A stretch of DNA of 7,334 nt, taken from NCBI GenBank assembly GCA_945917385.1, contig CAMEHJ010000052.1, positions 1 to 7,334 of the forward strand, in the 5' to 3' direction. The notes under the pieces are model-generated. The model worked only from the letters and a program-made list of their open reading frames with translations, was not told the DNA's origin and ran no database searches. A program made the translations under genes and the position numbers. The first letter of the stretch is position 1. Each line of letters starts with the position of its first letter. Below, one piece after another: positions 1 to 6,407 of the stretch. Source of the DNA: an uncultured bacterium. Lineage in GTDB: Bacteria; Bacillota_A; Clostridia; Oscillospirales; Oscillospiraceae.

Positions 1-1211
1 GCGCCCATGAGCGCGCGGTTAAACAGCGGCGCGTTCGGGGTTTCCAGCAGCTCCTGATAGTTTTCGATGATGGTGGTAACGTCGTAGGTAGGCCAGCTTG
101 CAAGGGCAAGCGGTTCGCCCGTATTGACGTCTACTACAACGGCGGCGGCGCCCGTGATCTCGTCCTTCATATTGGGGTCATAGTCGCCTCGCGCCAGACC
201 CTCGGCACGCTCCTGCTGGACGTTTTCTATCATAATATTGACGCCTCTGTTGAGTATGCGCTCCACCTGCTCCTGCAGGACGCTGTCTATCGTGAGATAG
301 ACATGGTTTCCGGGCACAGGCTCTTTGGTATAGACGGTGCTGACGATGGTGCCGGAGGCGGTGCGCGTCTCTATGACCTTGCCGTCCTGCCCATGCAGGT
401 AGTTTTCAAAGGCGTACTCAACGCCGTCCTTGCCGACGGTCGCGTCGGTGGAATAGTCAAGCAGGGAGTATTTCTCAAACTCCTCCTGCGTCATAAGTCC
501 GGTGTAGCCGAGGATGTGGGCGGCGTACTCGGTCGAATACTGCCTGACGTAAGCGCGCTCGACCTCGATGCCGGTGAGCTTGTTTTCCATGATGGAGGTG
601 ATAAGCTTCATGCTCGCATCCTGGACAAAGATGTAGTCGGCGGTATTGATGGCGTAGCGGACATTTATGGAATAACGCACGCCCGCGATAACGCGCATTT
701 CCTCGGCCGAGTAGCTGTTGTCGATTTCATAGCGGGTGCGCATATAGCTCATCAGCTCTATGGCGCTGCAGTCCTCCGGAAGCCCCTGACGGACAAAGTA
801 CGCCTTCAGCATGGTGCGCTGGATCTCCGTCATGTTGGGGTCATATTCAAAGGGCGGAGCTTTGGTTATGGGCAGATCGTCCGTATAGCTGTCGCCGTAG
901 CCGCTGACCATGTTGATAAGCTCAAGAATGACGCTGTTCGGGTCCTCGTTTGCAAACAGCTTTTCCGTATCTATCTTGATGTTATAGCACTCGGCATTGC
1001 TGACGAGGACGCGGCCGTATCTGTCAAGGATATTGCCGCGCGCCGCGGTCACGGTCCTCTCGGTACTGGTAAGCTCGCTGCTCCGGTTGTAGTAGATCTC
1101 GCCCTCGACTATCTGAAGTTTATACAGAAACACGAGGTACACGATCATCAGTACCGTGAACAGCACGGCCATTGCCGCAACTCTGCCGGGTTCAATTAGC
1201 TTATTTCTCAT
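1..1211 (-). CDS. mrdA: Penicillin-binding protein 2 (MrdA), N-terminal part, truncated by window edge
   Basis: Class B PBP, the transpeptidase that crosslinks lateral-wall peptidoglycan in the elongasome. The reading frame is open from an ATG at 1211 to base 1, giving 403 codons plus two bases. Residues about 11-30 form a single membrane anchor. The non-catalytic module shows RGNILDRYGRVLV (58-70), HILGYTG (232-238), GKDGVEYAFENYLHG (260-274) and LTIDSVLQEQVE (306-317). The transpeptidase domain begins at GAAAVVVDVNTGEPLALASW (354-373). The visible part ends at NRALMGA; in this family the SxxK serine follows within a few residues, so the active site lies just outside the window. The start is fixed by GGAGG at 1218-1222 with a 6-nt spacer. 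It is last in the visible leftward mreC-mreD-mrdA run, 49 bp after mreD. SpoVD/PBP2x relatives are the alternative, but position next to mreCD favours MrdA. Confidence 0.95.
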   Translation of the reverse strand, partial: MRNKLIEPGRVAAMAVLFTVLMIVYLVFLYKLQIVEGEIYYNRSSELTSTERTVTAARGNILDRYGRVLVSNAECYNIKIDTEKLFANEDPNSVILELINMVSGYGDSYTDDLPITKAPPFEYDPNMTEIQRTMLKAYFVRQGLPEDCSAIELMSYMRTRYEIDNSYSAEEMRVIAGVRYSINVRYAINTADYIFVQDASMKLITSIMENKLTGIEVERAYVRQYSTEYAAHILGYTGLMTQEEFEKYSLLDYSTDATVGKDGVEYAFENYLHGQDGKVIETRTASGTIVSTVYTKEPVPGNHVYLTIDSVLQEQVERILNRGVNIMIENVQQERAEGLARGDYDPNMKDEITGAAAVVVDVNTGEPLALASWPTYDVTTIIENYQELLETPNAPLFNRALMG

Positions 1212-1260
1212 TCATATCCTCCGTGAAAGACGAACAAGCGGATACCGAGAGCATACACGC

Positions 1261-1755
1261 TCACTGTATCCATTTTGCGGGTGGGAAATAGATGACTGCC
1301 GCCGCCGGCATACTCAGAACCGCCTGAAGTATGACAGTGGTGACCATGTTCATGGCAAAGCTGTCCCCCGCGAGGGTCTTGAGCAGCTGGAACACGCCCG
1401 TGGCAAGCAGCGCGACAAACGACGCGCCCATAAACGCGAAGAAGCTTCGGTTTACATAAAACTCGGACACGAACGCCGCCACAAAAGAGACTATCGGAAA
1501 AAACAGCGTGAAGGCGATAACATTTTCAATGAAGATCATGTCCGTGAATATGCCGAGCAGAACACTGAACAGCGGCCCGTAAATCGGCCCCTTGAACATC
1601 CCCATGGCCACGGCGCAGGCGGGAAGGATGAGCGGCGCAACGCCGAAAACGCGAAACTGCCCCAGCACCATCTCCTGCGCGATAAGCGACAGCAGCATAT
1701 ATAGACCGTATTTGAGGACCTTGCCTATATTGATTTTTTCGAGTAATTCTATCAA
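1261..1755 (-). CDS. mreD: Rod shape-determining membrane protein MreD
   Basis: A 164-residue, very hydrophobic protein of the usual MreD size (about 160-180 aa), with perhaps five or six membrane segments (about 15-33, 38-55, 58-75, 78-98, 104-125, 135-157). The pattern of charged loops and the KGPIYGPLFSVLLGIFTDMI segment (55-74) fit the family's conserved G-x-x-x-G-x-x-x-D-like region. MreD is an inner-membrane partner of MreC in the cell-wall elongation machinery; its biochemical role is not well defined. The start is TTG at 1755, three bases after the mreC stop, preceded by GGTGGAG (1762-1768) with GGAG ending 6 nt before the TTG. The next in-frame ATG (residue 20) falls inside the first membrane segment, so it is less likely. 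Identification rests on hydrophobic profile plus its place between mreC and mrdA, since MreD sequences are poorly conserved. Confidence 0.93.
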   Translation of the reverse strand: MIELLEKINIGKVLKYGLYMLLSLIAQEMVLGQFRVFGVAPLILPACAVAMGMFKGPIYGPLFSVLLGIFTDMIFIENVIAFTLFFPIVSFVAAFVSEFYVNRSFFAFMGASFVALLATGVFQLLKTLAGDSFAMNMVTTVILQAVLSMPAAAVIYFPPAKWIQ

Positions 1756-1768
1756 GGCTCACTCCACC
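1753..1768 (-). promoter_or_regulatory. Ribosome binding site fixing the TTG start of mreD
   Basis: On the minus strand GGTGGAG (1768-1762) lies inside the end of mreC. GGAG is followed by a 6-nt spacer containing the mreC stop (TGA, 1761-1759) and then TTG (1755-1753). This good Shine-Dalgarno spacing is the reason for choosing TTG over the later in-frame ATG. Confidence 0.7.
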
Positions 1769-2607
1769 TTCTCAAAGCTCTTGATTATAAACACCTGCAC
1801 GAGAGAGTCAAGGTCGCACTGCGGCTCAACAATGCCGTACTCGATCTGGCCGCCCGCCTCGGTCTGTACCGCGGTGAGCTTTCCTATCACGAGGTCGGCG
1901 GGAAACGCGCCGCCGGAGCCGGAGGTCAGAACATCGTCACCGACGAAAATCTGCGCGCCGTCGGCAAGGTAGGTGAGCTTTGCAAGCTTCTGCTTCATGT
2001 ACGAATACTCACCCACGACCATGCCGGAGTTTCCCGCCGCGCCGACAAACGCGCCGACGGACATATCAATGTCGATGAGCGTGCTGACGGTGGCCCAGTT
2101 CTCGCCAAGCTCCGTTATCTGTCCGACGACGGCGCCGTACTCGGTAATGACGGGGTCGCCCATCTCGATGCCGCTGCTCTTGCCCTTGCTTATCGTGAAG
2201 GACGACGACCAGTTGGACGACGACCACAGAACGACCTTCGCCGACTCAAGCTCATAGCTTGTATGCTGCTCTCTGAGCTCAAGCAGGCGGCGCAGGCGCA
2301 CATTCTCCTCCGAGGCGGCGATGCCGTCTCGCGCGGATTTCTGCGCGTCGGCAAGCTGGGAGCGGAGAGATTCGTTCTCAGCCATCAGCGAGTCATAGTC
2401 ATAGAAGTAGCCGTAAACGCTGTTGACCCAGTTGACCGCCGAGCGCAGAACCTTCTGCATCGGCGCCTTGGCAACGCCGACCGCGTTCTGCACAAAGCCG
2501 ATATTCTCGCCTCTGGTGGCGGCGGAAAGGCCGATGAGCAGAGCCACGGCCAGAACGACAACGCCGATCTTTATTCCGTTTTTCCTCAGATATTCTTTTA
2601 TTTTCAA
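1759..2607 (-). CDS. mreC: Rod shape-determining protein MreC
   Basis: MreC is a bitopic membrane protein that links the elongasome to PBP2 and activates it from the outer face of the membrane. The 282 residues match the family length. Order of parts: short basic cytoplasmic tail (1-12, KIKEYLRKNGIK), membrane segment (13-30), helical/coiled-coil stretch (about 70-115, rich in Leu, Glu and Arg, e.g. LMAENESLRSQL), then the two beta-barrel-like extracytoplasmic subdomains (about 120-275). Family-typical blocks are SFTISKGKSSGIEMGDPVI (136-154), GAVVGQI (158-164) and VLTSGSGGAFPADLVIGKL (226-244). The start is TTG at 2607, overlapping the maf stop in TTGA. No ATG occurs before residue 50, which would remove the membrane anchor, so TTG is strongly favoured. 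A possible GGGAG lies 10 nt upstream; coupling to maf translation is likely. Confidence 0.97.
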   Translation of the reverse strand: MKIKEYLRKNGIKIGVVVLAVALLIGLSAATRGENIGFVQNAVGVAKAPMQKVLRSAVNWVNSVYGYFYDYDSLMAENESLRSQLADAQKSARDGIAASEENVRLRRLLELREQHTSYELESAKVVLWSSSNWSSSFTISKGKSSGIEMGDPVITEYGAVVGQITELGENWATVSTLIDIDMSVGAFVGAAGNSGMVVGEYSYMKQKLAKLTYLADGAQIFVGDDVLTSGSGGAFPADLVIGKLTAVQTEAGGQIEYGIVEPQCDLDSLVQVFIIKSFEKVE

Positions 2608-2622
2608 AGGATTCCAACTCCC
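2604..2622 (-). promoter_or_regulatory. maf/mreC stop-start overlap with TTG initiation
   Basis: The maf stop TGA (2606-2604) and the mreC start TTG (2607-2605) share bases in TTGA. GGGAG at 2622-2618 is 10 nt from the TTG, longer than the usual 5-8 nt. A weak start codon plus long spacer suggests that mreC is read mainly by ribosomes finishing maf, which would tie MreC output to Maf output. This coupling is an inference. Confidence 0.6.
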
Positions 2623-3176
2623 TGCTCGTTAAGCATTTTTCCAAGCCTGCATACCGGCAGCCCCATTACGTTGAAAAAGTCGCCGTCGATACCCTCGACA
2701 AAGAGCGCGCCCTTGCCCTGCGCGCCGTAGGCGCCGGCCTTGTCCATCGGCTCTTTGGTATCGACATAAGCTTCGATCTCGCGCGCGGTCATCTCGCGGA
2801 AACGGACCTTTGTGACCTCAAACTCTTTTATCTCCCGCTGTGCGCGGATTACGCAGACGCCGGTATAGACCCGGTGACTGTTTCCGGAGAGCTTTGTGAG
2901 CATAGCTATCGCCTCATCGCGAGAATGGGGCTTTCCGTACACCTTCTCCTCAAACCAGACTACTGTGTCGGCCGCTATTATGACGTCGTCGGGTGCGCAG
3001 AGTTTCCTCACCTCGTTTGCCTTTGCCGAGGCAAGCGCCATTACAAGCTCACCGGGGCCTGCGCCCTCCGGCGCCTTTTCCTCCCCCTGCGCGGGGATTA
3101 TTTTCAAATCCTTTACGCCCAGCATTTCCAGAAGCTCCTTGCGTCTGGGAGAGCCGGATGCGAGAACCACACTCAT
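2604..3176 (-). CDS. maf: Maf family nucleoside triphosphate pyrophosphatase (likely dTTP/UTP type)
   Basis: Maf proteins hydrolyse non-canonical or selected NTPs (dTTP, UTP and modified forms) to the monophosphate, acting as cytoplasmic house-cleaning enzymes; some members are linked to septum inhibition. The full length of 190 aa is normal. Visible motifs: substrate-loop VVLASGSPRRKELL (3-16), IIAADTVV (66-73) with Asp70 as the expected catalytic acid, YGKP (80-83) with Lys82, the RVYTGV block (102-107), MDKAGAYGAQGKGA (144-157) with Gln153, and GDFFNVMGLPV (165-175). The Arg, Lys and Gln positions resemble those tied to dTTP/UTP specificity in the YhdE/Maf branch rather than the YceF m7GTP branch, though this assignment is from memory of the family. 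ATG at 3176 has AGAGGG 8 nt upstream. It follows the U32 gene by 49 bp and overlaps mreC by 4 bp. Confidence 0.97.
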   Translation of the reverse strand: MSVVLASGSPRRKELLEMLGVKDLKIIPAQGEEKAPEGAGPGELVMALASAKANEVRKLCAPDDVIIAADTVVWFEEKVYGKPHSRDEAIAMLTKLSGNSHRVYTGVCVIRAQREIKEFEVTKVRFREMTAREIEAYVDTKEPMDKAGAYGAQGKGALFVEGIDGDFFNVMGLPVCRLGKMLNEQGVGIL

Positions 3177-3225
3177 ATTTTATACCCTCTTTTTATGAAC
3201 ATTTCCACTTTTGCCGTACTGCCGC

Positions 3226-5310
3226 TCAGTCAACTCCGCGGTAGTAAAGTCCGCGGGTGAGCACGTTCGGTTTATAGTCGGACAGACCCAGATAGCCCTT
3301 TGCCACCTCAACGCACTCTCTCGCGCTCTCGGTCGTGAAGAGCATTCTCAGTCCCCAGAGACCCGCCGAGTACATATCCTGCTTCTTGTCGGCAAGATAG
3401 AGCTTGTGTGCGTTGTAAATGACGTTTCTGCACCCGTACTCGCGCATGACCGGGAACACCGAGCCCATGCGGTCGGAAAGCTCTCCGGGGGTCTGGCAGG
3501 CACATCTGCCCGCGCTGTGGCGGATGACGCACTGGTCGGACACCATGAGCGGGAGTCTGCCGTAGCAGATGATCTCGGTGTTCACCGTCTTTGCCAGATC
3601 CTTTATCTGCGCAAGGCGCATCTCAAAGGACGCGGTGGCGGAGATAAAGCCCGCCTGAGCGACGGTTTCGAGCGTGAGCGAATTGAACACGTTCAGCCCG
3701 AAGTCGCCCCTGAGCTTCATTCCGGCCTTTCTCGCGAGCATGGCGTGACCGAGATTGCCGACAAGCGCCTCGTTCACGCCCCTGTCAAACAGTCTCACAA
3801 GCGCGTCATATACGCCCTTGACATCGTTATCGGTAATGACCCTCGGCAGCACCGCGACGGGCACCGCGCCGTTTTCGACAAAGGGGGCGAGCTTATCAAA
3901 ATGCTCCTCCATCAGAACGAGCGGAACATAGATGTAATTGGGCTTGAGCGCGGCAAGCTCCGGCGAGAGCTGCTCGGAGTTAAGCACCTGGAAAATCATG
4001 ACGGGGTCGGTAACGCTCGGCATACCCACGGGCTTTGAGGGCATCGGCAGCGTCCGCCGCGCGGGAGACTTTTCGCGCTCGGCCGACAGGGAGGAGATAA
4101 GTTTTCTTCTCAGCTCGTTTATCGCGGAGGCGGGCAGGTAAAGCCCCGCGTCCGTCACCGCCTTGTTCTCCACCACGTTGTAGGGCGTGCCGCCGGTCTT
4201 GAACATCTGCTCGGTCAGGTACGCCTCGGTTATGCCCTGCCCCTTCGCCCGCTCCGGCACGGGGCCGGTCGTGACCGCTCTATGTCCGTCGTCGTCGAAT
4301 GCGATTGCCTTTATCGGCTGTCCCTTCTCGGCTACCGTATAGAAGTGCACCGGCACACGGCGCAGCTCCCCGTCCGAGTAGCCCTTCCGTGCGATGGTGA
4401 ACATCTTTTCGGAGTCCTTGTCCGGCTCGCTTCTCGTGCCGAACATATTCTTCTTGTCGCCGTTGAAGTAGCCCTGTGTAAAGCCCGAACGCGAAAACGC
4501 CTTTTCAAGCGCCGCCATTTCCTCCGGTGTCGGCTGACGGTGCTCACGCAGCGCCTTGGAGTATATCCCCGTGACGATGGCGGTATACTCAGGCCGCTTC
4601 ATCCTGCCCTCGATCTTCAGACAGGCTACGCCCGCCTGCTCAATCTCGTCGAGGTACTGCACAAGGCAGTTGTCCTTCAGCGAGAGCGGATAATCGTCCA
4701 TTCTGCCGCCGAGACTGTACTGCATACGGCAGGGCTGGGCGCACATACCGCGGTTGCCGCTGCGTCTGCCGATGAGCGCGGACATATAGCACTGCCCCGA
4801 ATGGCAGAAGCACAGCGCACCGTGGACGAAAATCTCCGTCTCGATGCTCGCGTTTTTGGTTATGAATTTTATCTGTTCAAAGCTCAGCTCTCTTGCCAGA
4901 ACCGCGCGGGTCACTCCAAGCTCCGCCGCGGCCTCCACACCCGCCAGATTATGTATGCTCATCTGGGTGCTGGCGTGGATGGGGATGTCGGGCAGCGAAT
5001 GTCTTATCGCCTTCACGAGTCCGAGATCCTGCACAATGAGCGCGTCCGCGCCCACGTCGGAGGCGAGCTTTGCGGTTGTCAGGGCGCTTTCAAGCTCCCT
5101 GTCGTCCACGAGGGTATTGAGCGCAACGTGTACCTTACAGCCCCTGACATGGCAGTAGCGCACCGCCTTTTCAAATTCTTCGTCGGTGAAATTCTTCGCG
5201 CCGCGGCGGGCATTGAAGCCGCCAAGACCGAGATATACCGCGTCCGCCCCGTTCTGCACGGCGGCAATGACCGCTTCGGGGGAGCCTGCCGGTGAGAGTA
5301 ATTCTATCAT
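3226..5310 (-). CDS. U32 family peptidase-like protein with DUF3656-type region (RlhA-like RNA hydroxylation candidate)
   Basis: A 694-residue protein beginning MIELLSPAGSPEAV, the usual start of U32 TIM-barrel proteins. Residues 159-177 (EIFVHGALCFCHSGQCYMS) fit the U32 signature E-x-F-x2-G-[SA]-[LIVM]-C-x4-G-x-C-x-[LIVM]-S exactly. It is followed by GNRGMCAQPCR (185-195) and CLKIEGRMK (230-238). The segment TEQMFKTGGTPYNVV (366-380) through LPASAINELRRKL (392-404) resembles DUF3656. The C-terminal third is a barrel-like region with CYGRLPLMVSDQC (582-594). Although named peptidases, characterised long and short members (RlhA, TrhP) support hydroxylation of 23S rRNA or tRNA and depend on conserved cysteines, probably holding an iron-sulfur cluster; an RNA-modification role is therefore more likely here, but the substrate is unknown. 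An in-frame ATG exists at 5373, but it sits inside the predicted promoter, so 5310 is preferred (AGAGAGG about 10 nt upstream). Confidence 0.92.
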   Translation of the reverse strand: MIELLSPAGSPEAVIAAVQNGADAVYLGLGGFNARRGAKNFTDEEFEKAVRYCHVRGCKVHVALNTLVDDRELESALTTAKLASDVGADALIVQDLGLVKAIRHSLPDIPIHASTQMSIHNLAGVEAAAELGVTRAVLARELSFEQIKFITKNASIETEIFVHGALCFCHSGQCYMSALIGRRSGNRGMCAQPCRMQYSLGGRMDDYPLSLKDNCLVQYLDEIEQAGVACLKIEGRMKRPEYTAIVTGIYSKALREHRQPTPEEMAALEKAFSRSGFTQGYFNGDKKNMFGTRSEPDKDSEKMFTIARKGYSDGELRRVPVHFYTVAEKGQPIKAIAFDDDGHRAVTTGPVPERAKGQGITEAYLTEQMFKTGGTPYNVVENKAVTDAGLYLPASAINELRRKLISSLSAEREKSPARRTLPMPSKPVGMPSVTDPVMIFQVLNSEQLSPELAALKPNYIYVPLVLMEEHFDKLAPFVENGAVPVAVLPRVITDNDVKGVYDALVRLFDRGVNEALVGNLGHAMLARKAGMKLRGDFGLNVFNSLTLETVAQAGFISATASFEMRLAQIKDLAKTVNTEIICYGRLPLMVSDQCVIRHSAGRCACQTPGELSDRMGSVFPVMREYGCRNVIYNAHKLYLADKKQDMYSAGLWGLRMLFTTESARECVEVAKGYLGLSDYKPNVLTRGLYYRGVD

Positions 5311-5349
5311 TTTTGCCGTACCTCTCTTAAATGCACACACTTTCGCATT

Positions 5350-5360
5350 ATGATTCATGA
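5350..5360. repeat. Short palindrome at the predicted leftward transcription start
   Basis: ATGATTCAT (5350-5358) is a perfect palindrome around one central base, and TCATGA (5355-5360) is a second overlapping one. They fall across the predicted start point of the leftward transcript (near 5355). A repressor site is possible, but the arms are only 4 bp in AT-rich DNA, so chance is a good explanation. Confidence 0.2.
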
Positions 5361-5361
5361 T

Positions 5362-5391
5362 ATTATAACACACATATACCTATTGCGACAA
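5362..5391 (-). promoter_or_regulatory. Sigma-A-type promoter for the U32-maf-mreCD-mrdA unit
   Basis: On the minus strand the -35 box TTGTCG (5391-5386, four of six consensus bases) is 18 bp from a perfect TATAAT (5367-5362), which is preceded by TGT (5370-5368), an extended -10 element. Transcription would begin near 5355, leaving a leader of about 45 nt before the ATG at 5310. The location places the longer 5373 start of the U32 reading frame upstream of the transcript. Predicted from consensus match only. Confidence 0.72.
5383..5391. repeat. Small dyad TTGCGACAA shared by the two divergent -35 boxes
   Basis: TTG (5383-5385) and CAA (5389-5391) form a 3-bp inverted repeat around CGA. Each arm supplies the TTG of one -35 box, so the two divergent promoters share the three central bases. 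The -10 boxes lie almost symmetrically, 17 bp to the right and 18 bp to the left of their own -35 boxes. Confidence 0.6.
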
Positions 5392-5411
5392 GATGATTTT
5401 GATGCTATAAT
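5383..5411 (+). promoter_or_regulatory. Sigma-A-type promoter for the DnaD-like/DnaC-like pair
   Basis: The -35 box TTGCGA (5383-5388) and perfect -10 TATAAT (5406-5411) are separated by the ideal 17 bp. TGC directly before the -10 (5403-5405) gives an extended -10 element. The start of transcription should be near 5418, giving a leader of about 38 nt to the ATG at 5456. It overlaps the leftward promoter by 9 bp at the -35 side, so polymerase probably cannot occupy both at once. Confidence 0.8.
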
Positions 5412-5455
5412 ATTAAATCCCGGTAAACAATAAGTTTTTATGACGTGAGGCGGCT

Positions 5456-6385
5456 ATGGCTCAGTGCACCGATTTTAAAAACTCAATAGACCCCGATGCC
5501 GCGGACAGGCTCATCTCCGCGCACGACGGCGACGTCGCCCTGCTGTACATACACATGGTCAGAAACGGCGTATTCGATGCGGACAGGGCAGCGCGCGACC
5601 TCTGCCGCACGCTGGGTGAGATCGGCGCTGCCGAGGAAAAGCTGCGCCGCCTCGGCCTTCTTCCCGACCTGTTCCCGGCTCCGGTCGTTTCCGCCGAACC
5701 CGCTCCTGCGGCGCAGAAGCTCCCGCCAGCGGACGAGCTGCCCGAATACCGCACGGAGGATATCCTCAAACGCACGCAGGAGGACTCCGGCTTCTCCGCC
5801 GTCGTGCAGGAGGCGAACAGGGTTTTCGGTCACTCGCTGAGCAGCAACGACCTCAAGCGGCTCTTCGGAATTTACGATTACCTCGCGCTTCCGGCGGAGG
5901 TGATCTATATGCTGCTGCACCACTGCGCGAATCTGTTCTCCGGGCGCAGGCTCTCCATGCGCGTTGTGGAGAAGGAGGCGTACTCCTGGGTCAACCGCGA
6001 GATCTATACGCTTGAACAGGCGGAAAAGTACATTGCGCAGTACCGCTCCCGCAATGAAGAAACAAACAGAATCGCCGCCATTTTCGGCATCCGGGGCAGA
6101 GAGCTTACCGCCGCCGAGAAAAAATACATCGGTGCGTGGATTGAAATGGGCTTTGAGGACTCAGCCCTGAACGAAGCCTATGAGCGTACCATGCTCAGCA
6201 CCGGCAAGTTCACATGGAACTACATGAACCGCATCCTGCAAAGCTGGCACGAAAACGGCATCCGCACGTTATCTGACGCCGAGAGCCGCGACCCAAGACG
6301 TACAAAGCCCTCAGCAAATAAGCCGAAGGATTCCGGCGGCAAAATCGACCTCGCCGCACTGATCGAAGCAACCAAGGACGTTTAA
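5456..6385 (+). CDS. DnaD-domain replication initiation protein (DnaB/DnaD-like)
   Basis: A 309-residue protein of the Gram-positive DnaD/DnaB primosome family, which binds and remodels DNA at origins and restart sites and helps bring in the helicase loader. The N-terminal part (about 10-70) is a short helical, winged-helix-like domain. A Pro/Ala-rich linker follows (about 72-98). Then come two DnaD (DDBH2) domains: about 112-193 (FSAVVQEANRVFGHSLSSND through VEKEAYSWVN) and about 205-270. The second ends in YMNRILQSW (256-264), an exact YxxxIxxxW motif, the DNA-binding signature of DDBH2. The first has only the Trp conserved (VVEKEAYSW, 170-178). The C-terminal tail (275-309) is charged and probably disordered. 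N-terminal module plus two DDBH2 copies is closer to Bacillus DnaB than DnaD, but shorter, so I give no symbol. ATG at 5456 follows GTGAGG with a 5-nt spacer; a strong promoter lies upstream and the loader gene is 22 bp downstream. Confidence 0.9.
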   Translation: MAQCTDFKNSIDPDAADRLISAHDGDVALLYIHMVRNGVFDADRAARDLCRTLGEIGAAEEKLRRLGLLPDLFPAPVVSAEPAPAAQKLPPADELPEYRTEDILKRTQEDSGFSAVVQEANRVFGHSLSSNDLKRLFGIYDYLALPAEVIYMLLHHCANLFSGRRLSMRVVEKEAYSWVNREIYTLEQAEKYIAQYRSRNEETNRIAAIFGIRGRELTAAEKKYIGAWIEMGFEDSALNEAYERTMLSTGKFTWNYMNRILQSWHENGIRTLSDAESRDPRRTKPSANKPKDSGGKIDLAALIEATKDV

Positions 6386-6407
6386 TTATGATGAATGAGG
6401 TGTCCAT

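Noticed and set aside
303..1199. Long open frame on the plus strand (298 codons) opposite mrdA
   Set aside because: It lies fully antisense to a clear PBP2 coding sequence, has no recognisable domain and is explained by GC-rich third positions in the real gene.
1201..1215. Five-codon frame ATG AAT GAG AAA TAA overlapping the mrdA start
   Set aside because: Its ATG is only 2 nt from GGAGG, too close for efficient initiation, whereas the mrdA ATG has the ideal 6-nt spacing; likely chance.
3209..3219. 11-base repeat ttttgccgtac upstream of maf and again upstream of the U32 gene (5311-5321)
   Set aside because: Too short to be significant in 7 kb with biased composition, and placed at different distances from the two starts (33 nt versus directly adjacent).
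3177..3225. Possible promoter or terminator between the U32 gene and maf
   Set aside because: A TTGACT occurs at the end of the U32 gene, but no -10-like hexamer follows at 16-18 bp, and there is no GC-rich hairpin with a T-run.
4282..5295. Plus-strand open frame of 337 codons opposite the U32 gene, plus another at 3211-4038
   Set aside because: Both are antisense to the exactly matching U32 signature frame; their translations are Arg/His/Leu-rich without domain motifs, and no good ribosome binding site or promoter is apparent.
5296..5309. 14-base identity (gagtaattctatca) between the starts of the U32 gene and mreD (1741-1754)
   Set aside because: Both proteins simply begin with the residues IELL after the start codon using the same codons; no further similarity extends on either side, so it is probably coincidence.
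5311..5373. Longer U32 start giving 21 extra residues (MCYNIMNHN...)
   Set aside because: The ATG at 5373 lies in the promoter spacer upstream of the predicted transcript start, and homologues typically begin at the MIELLSPAG-type sequence.
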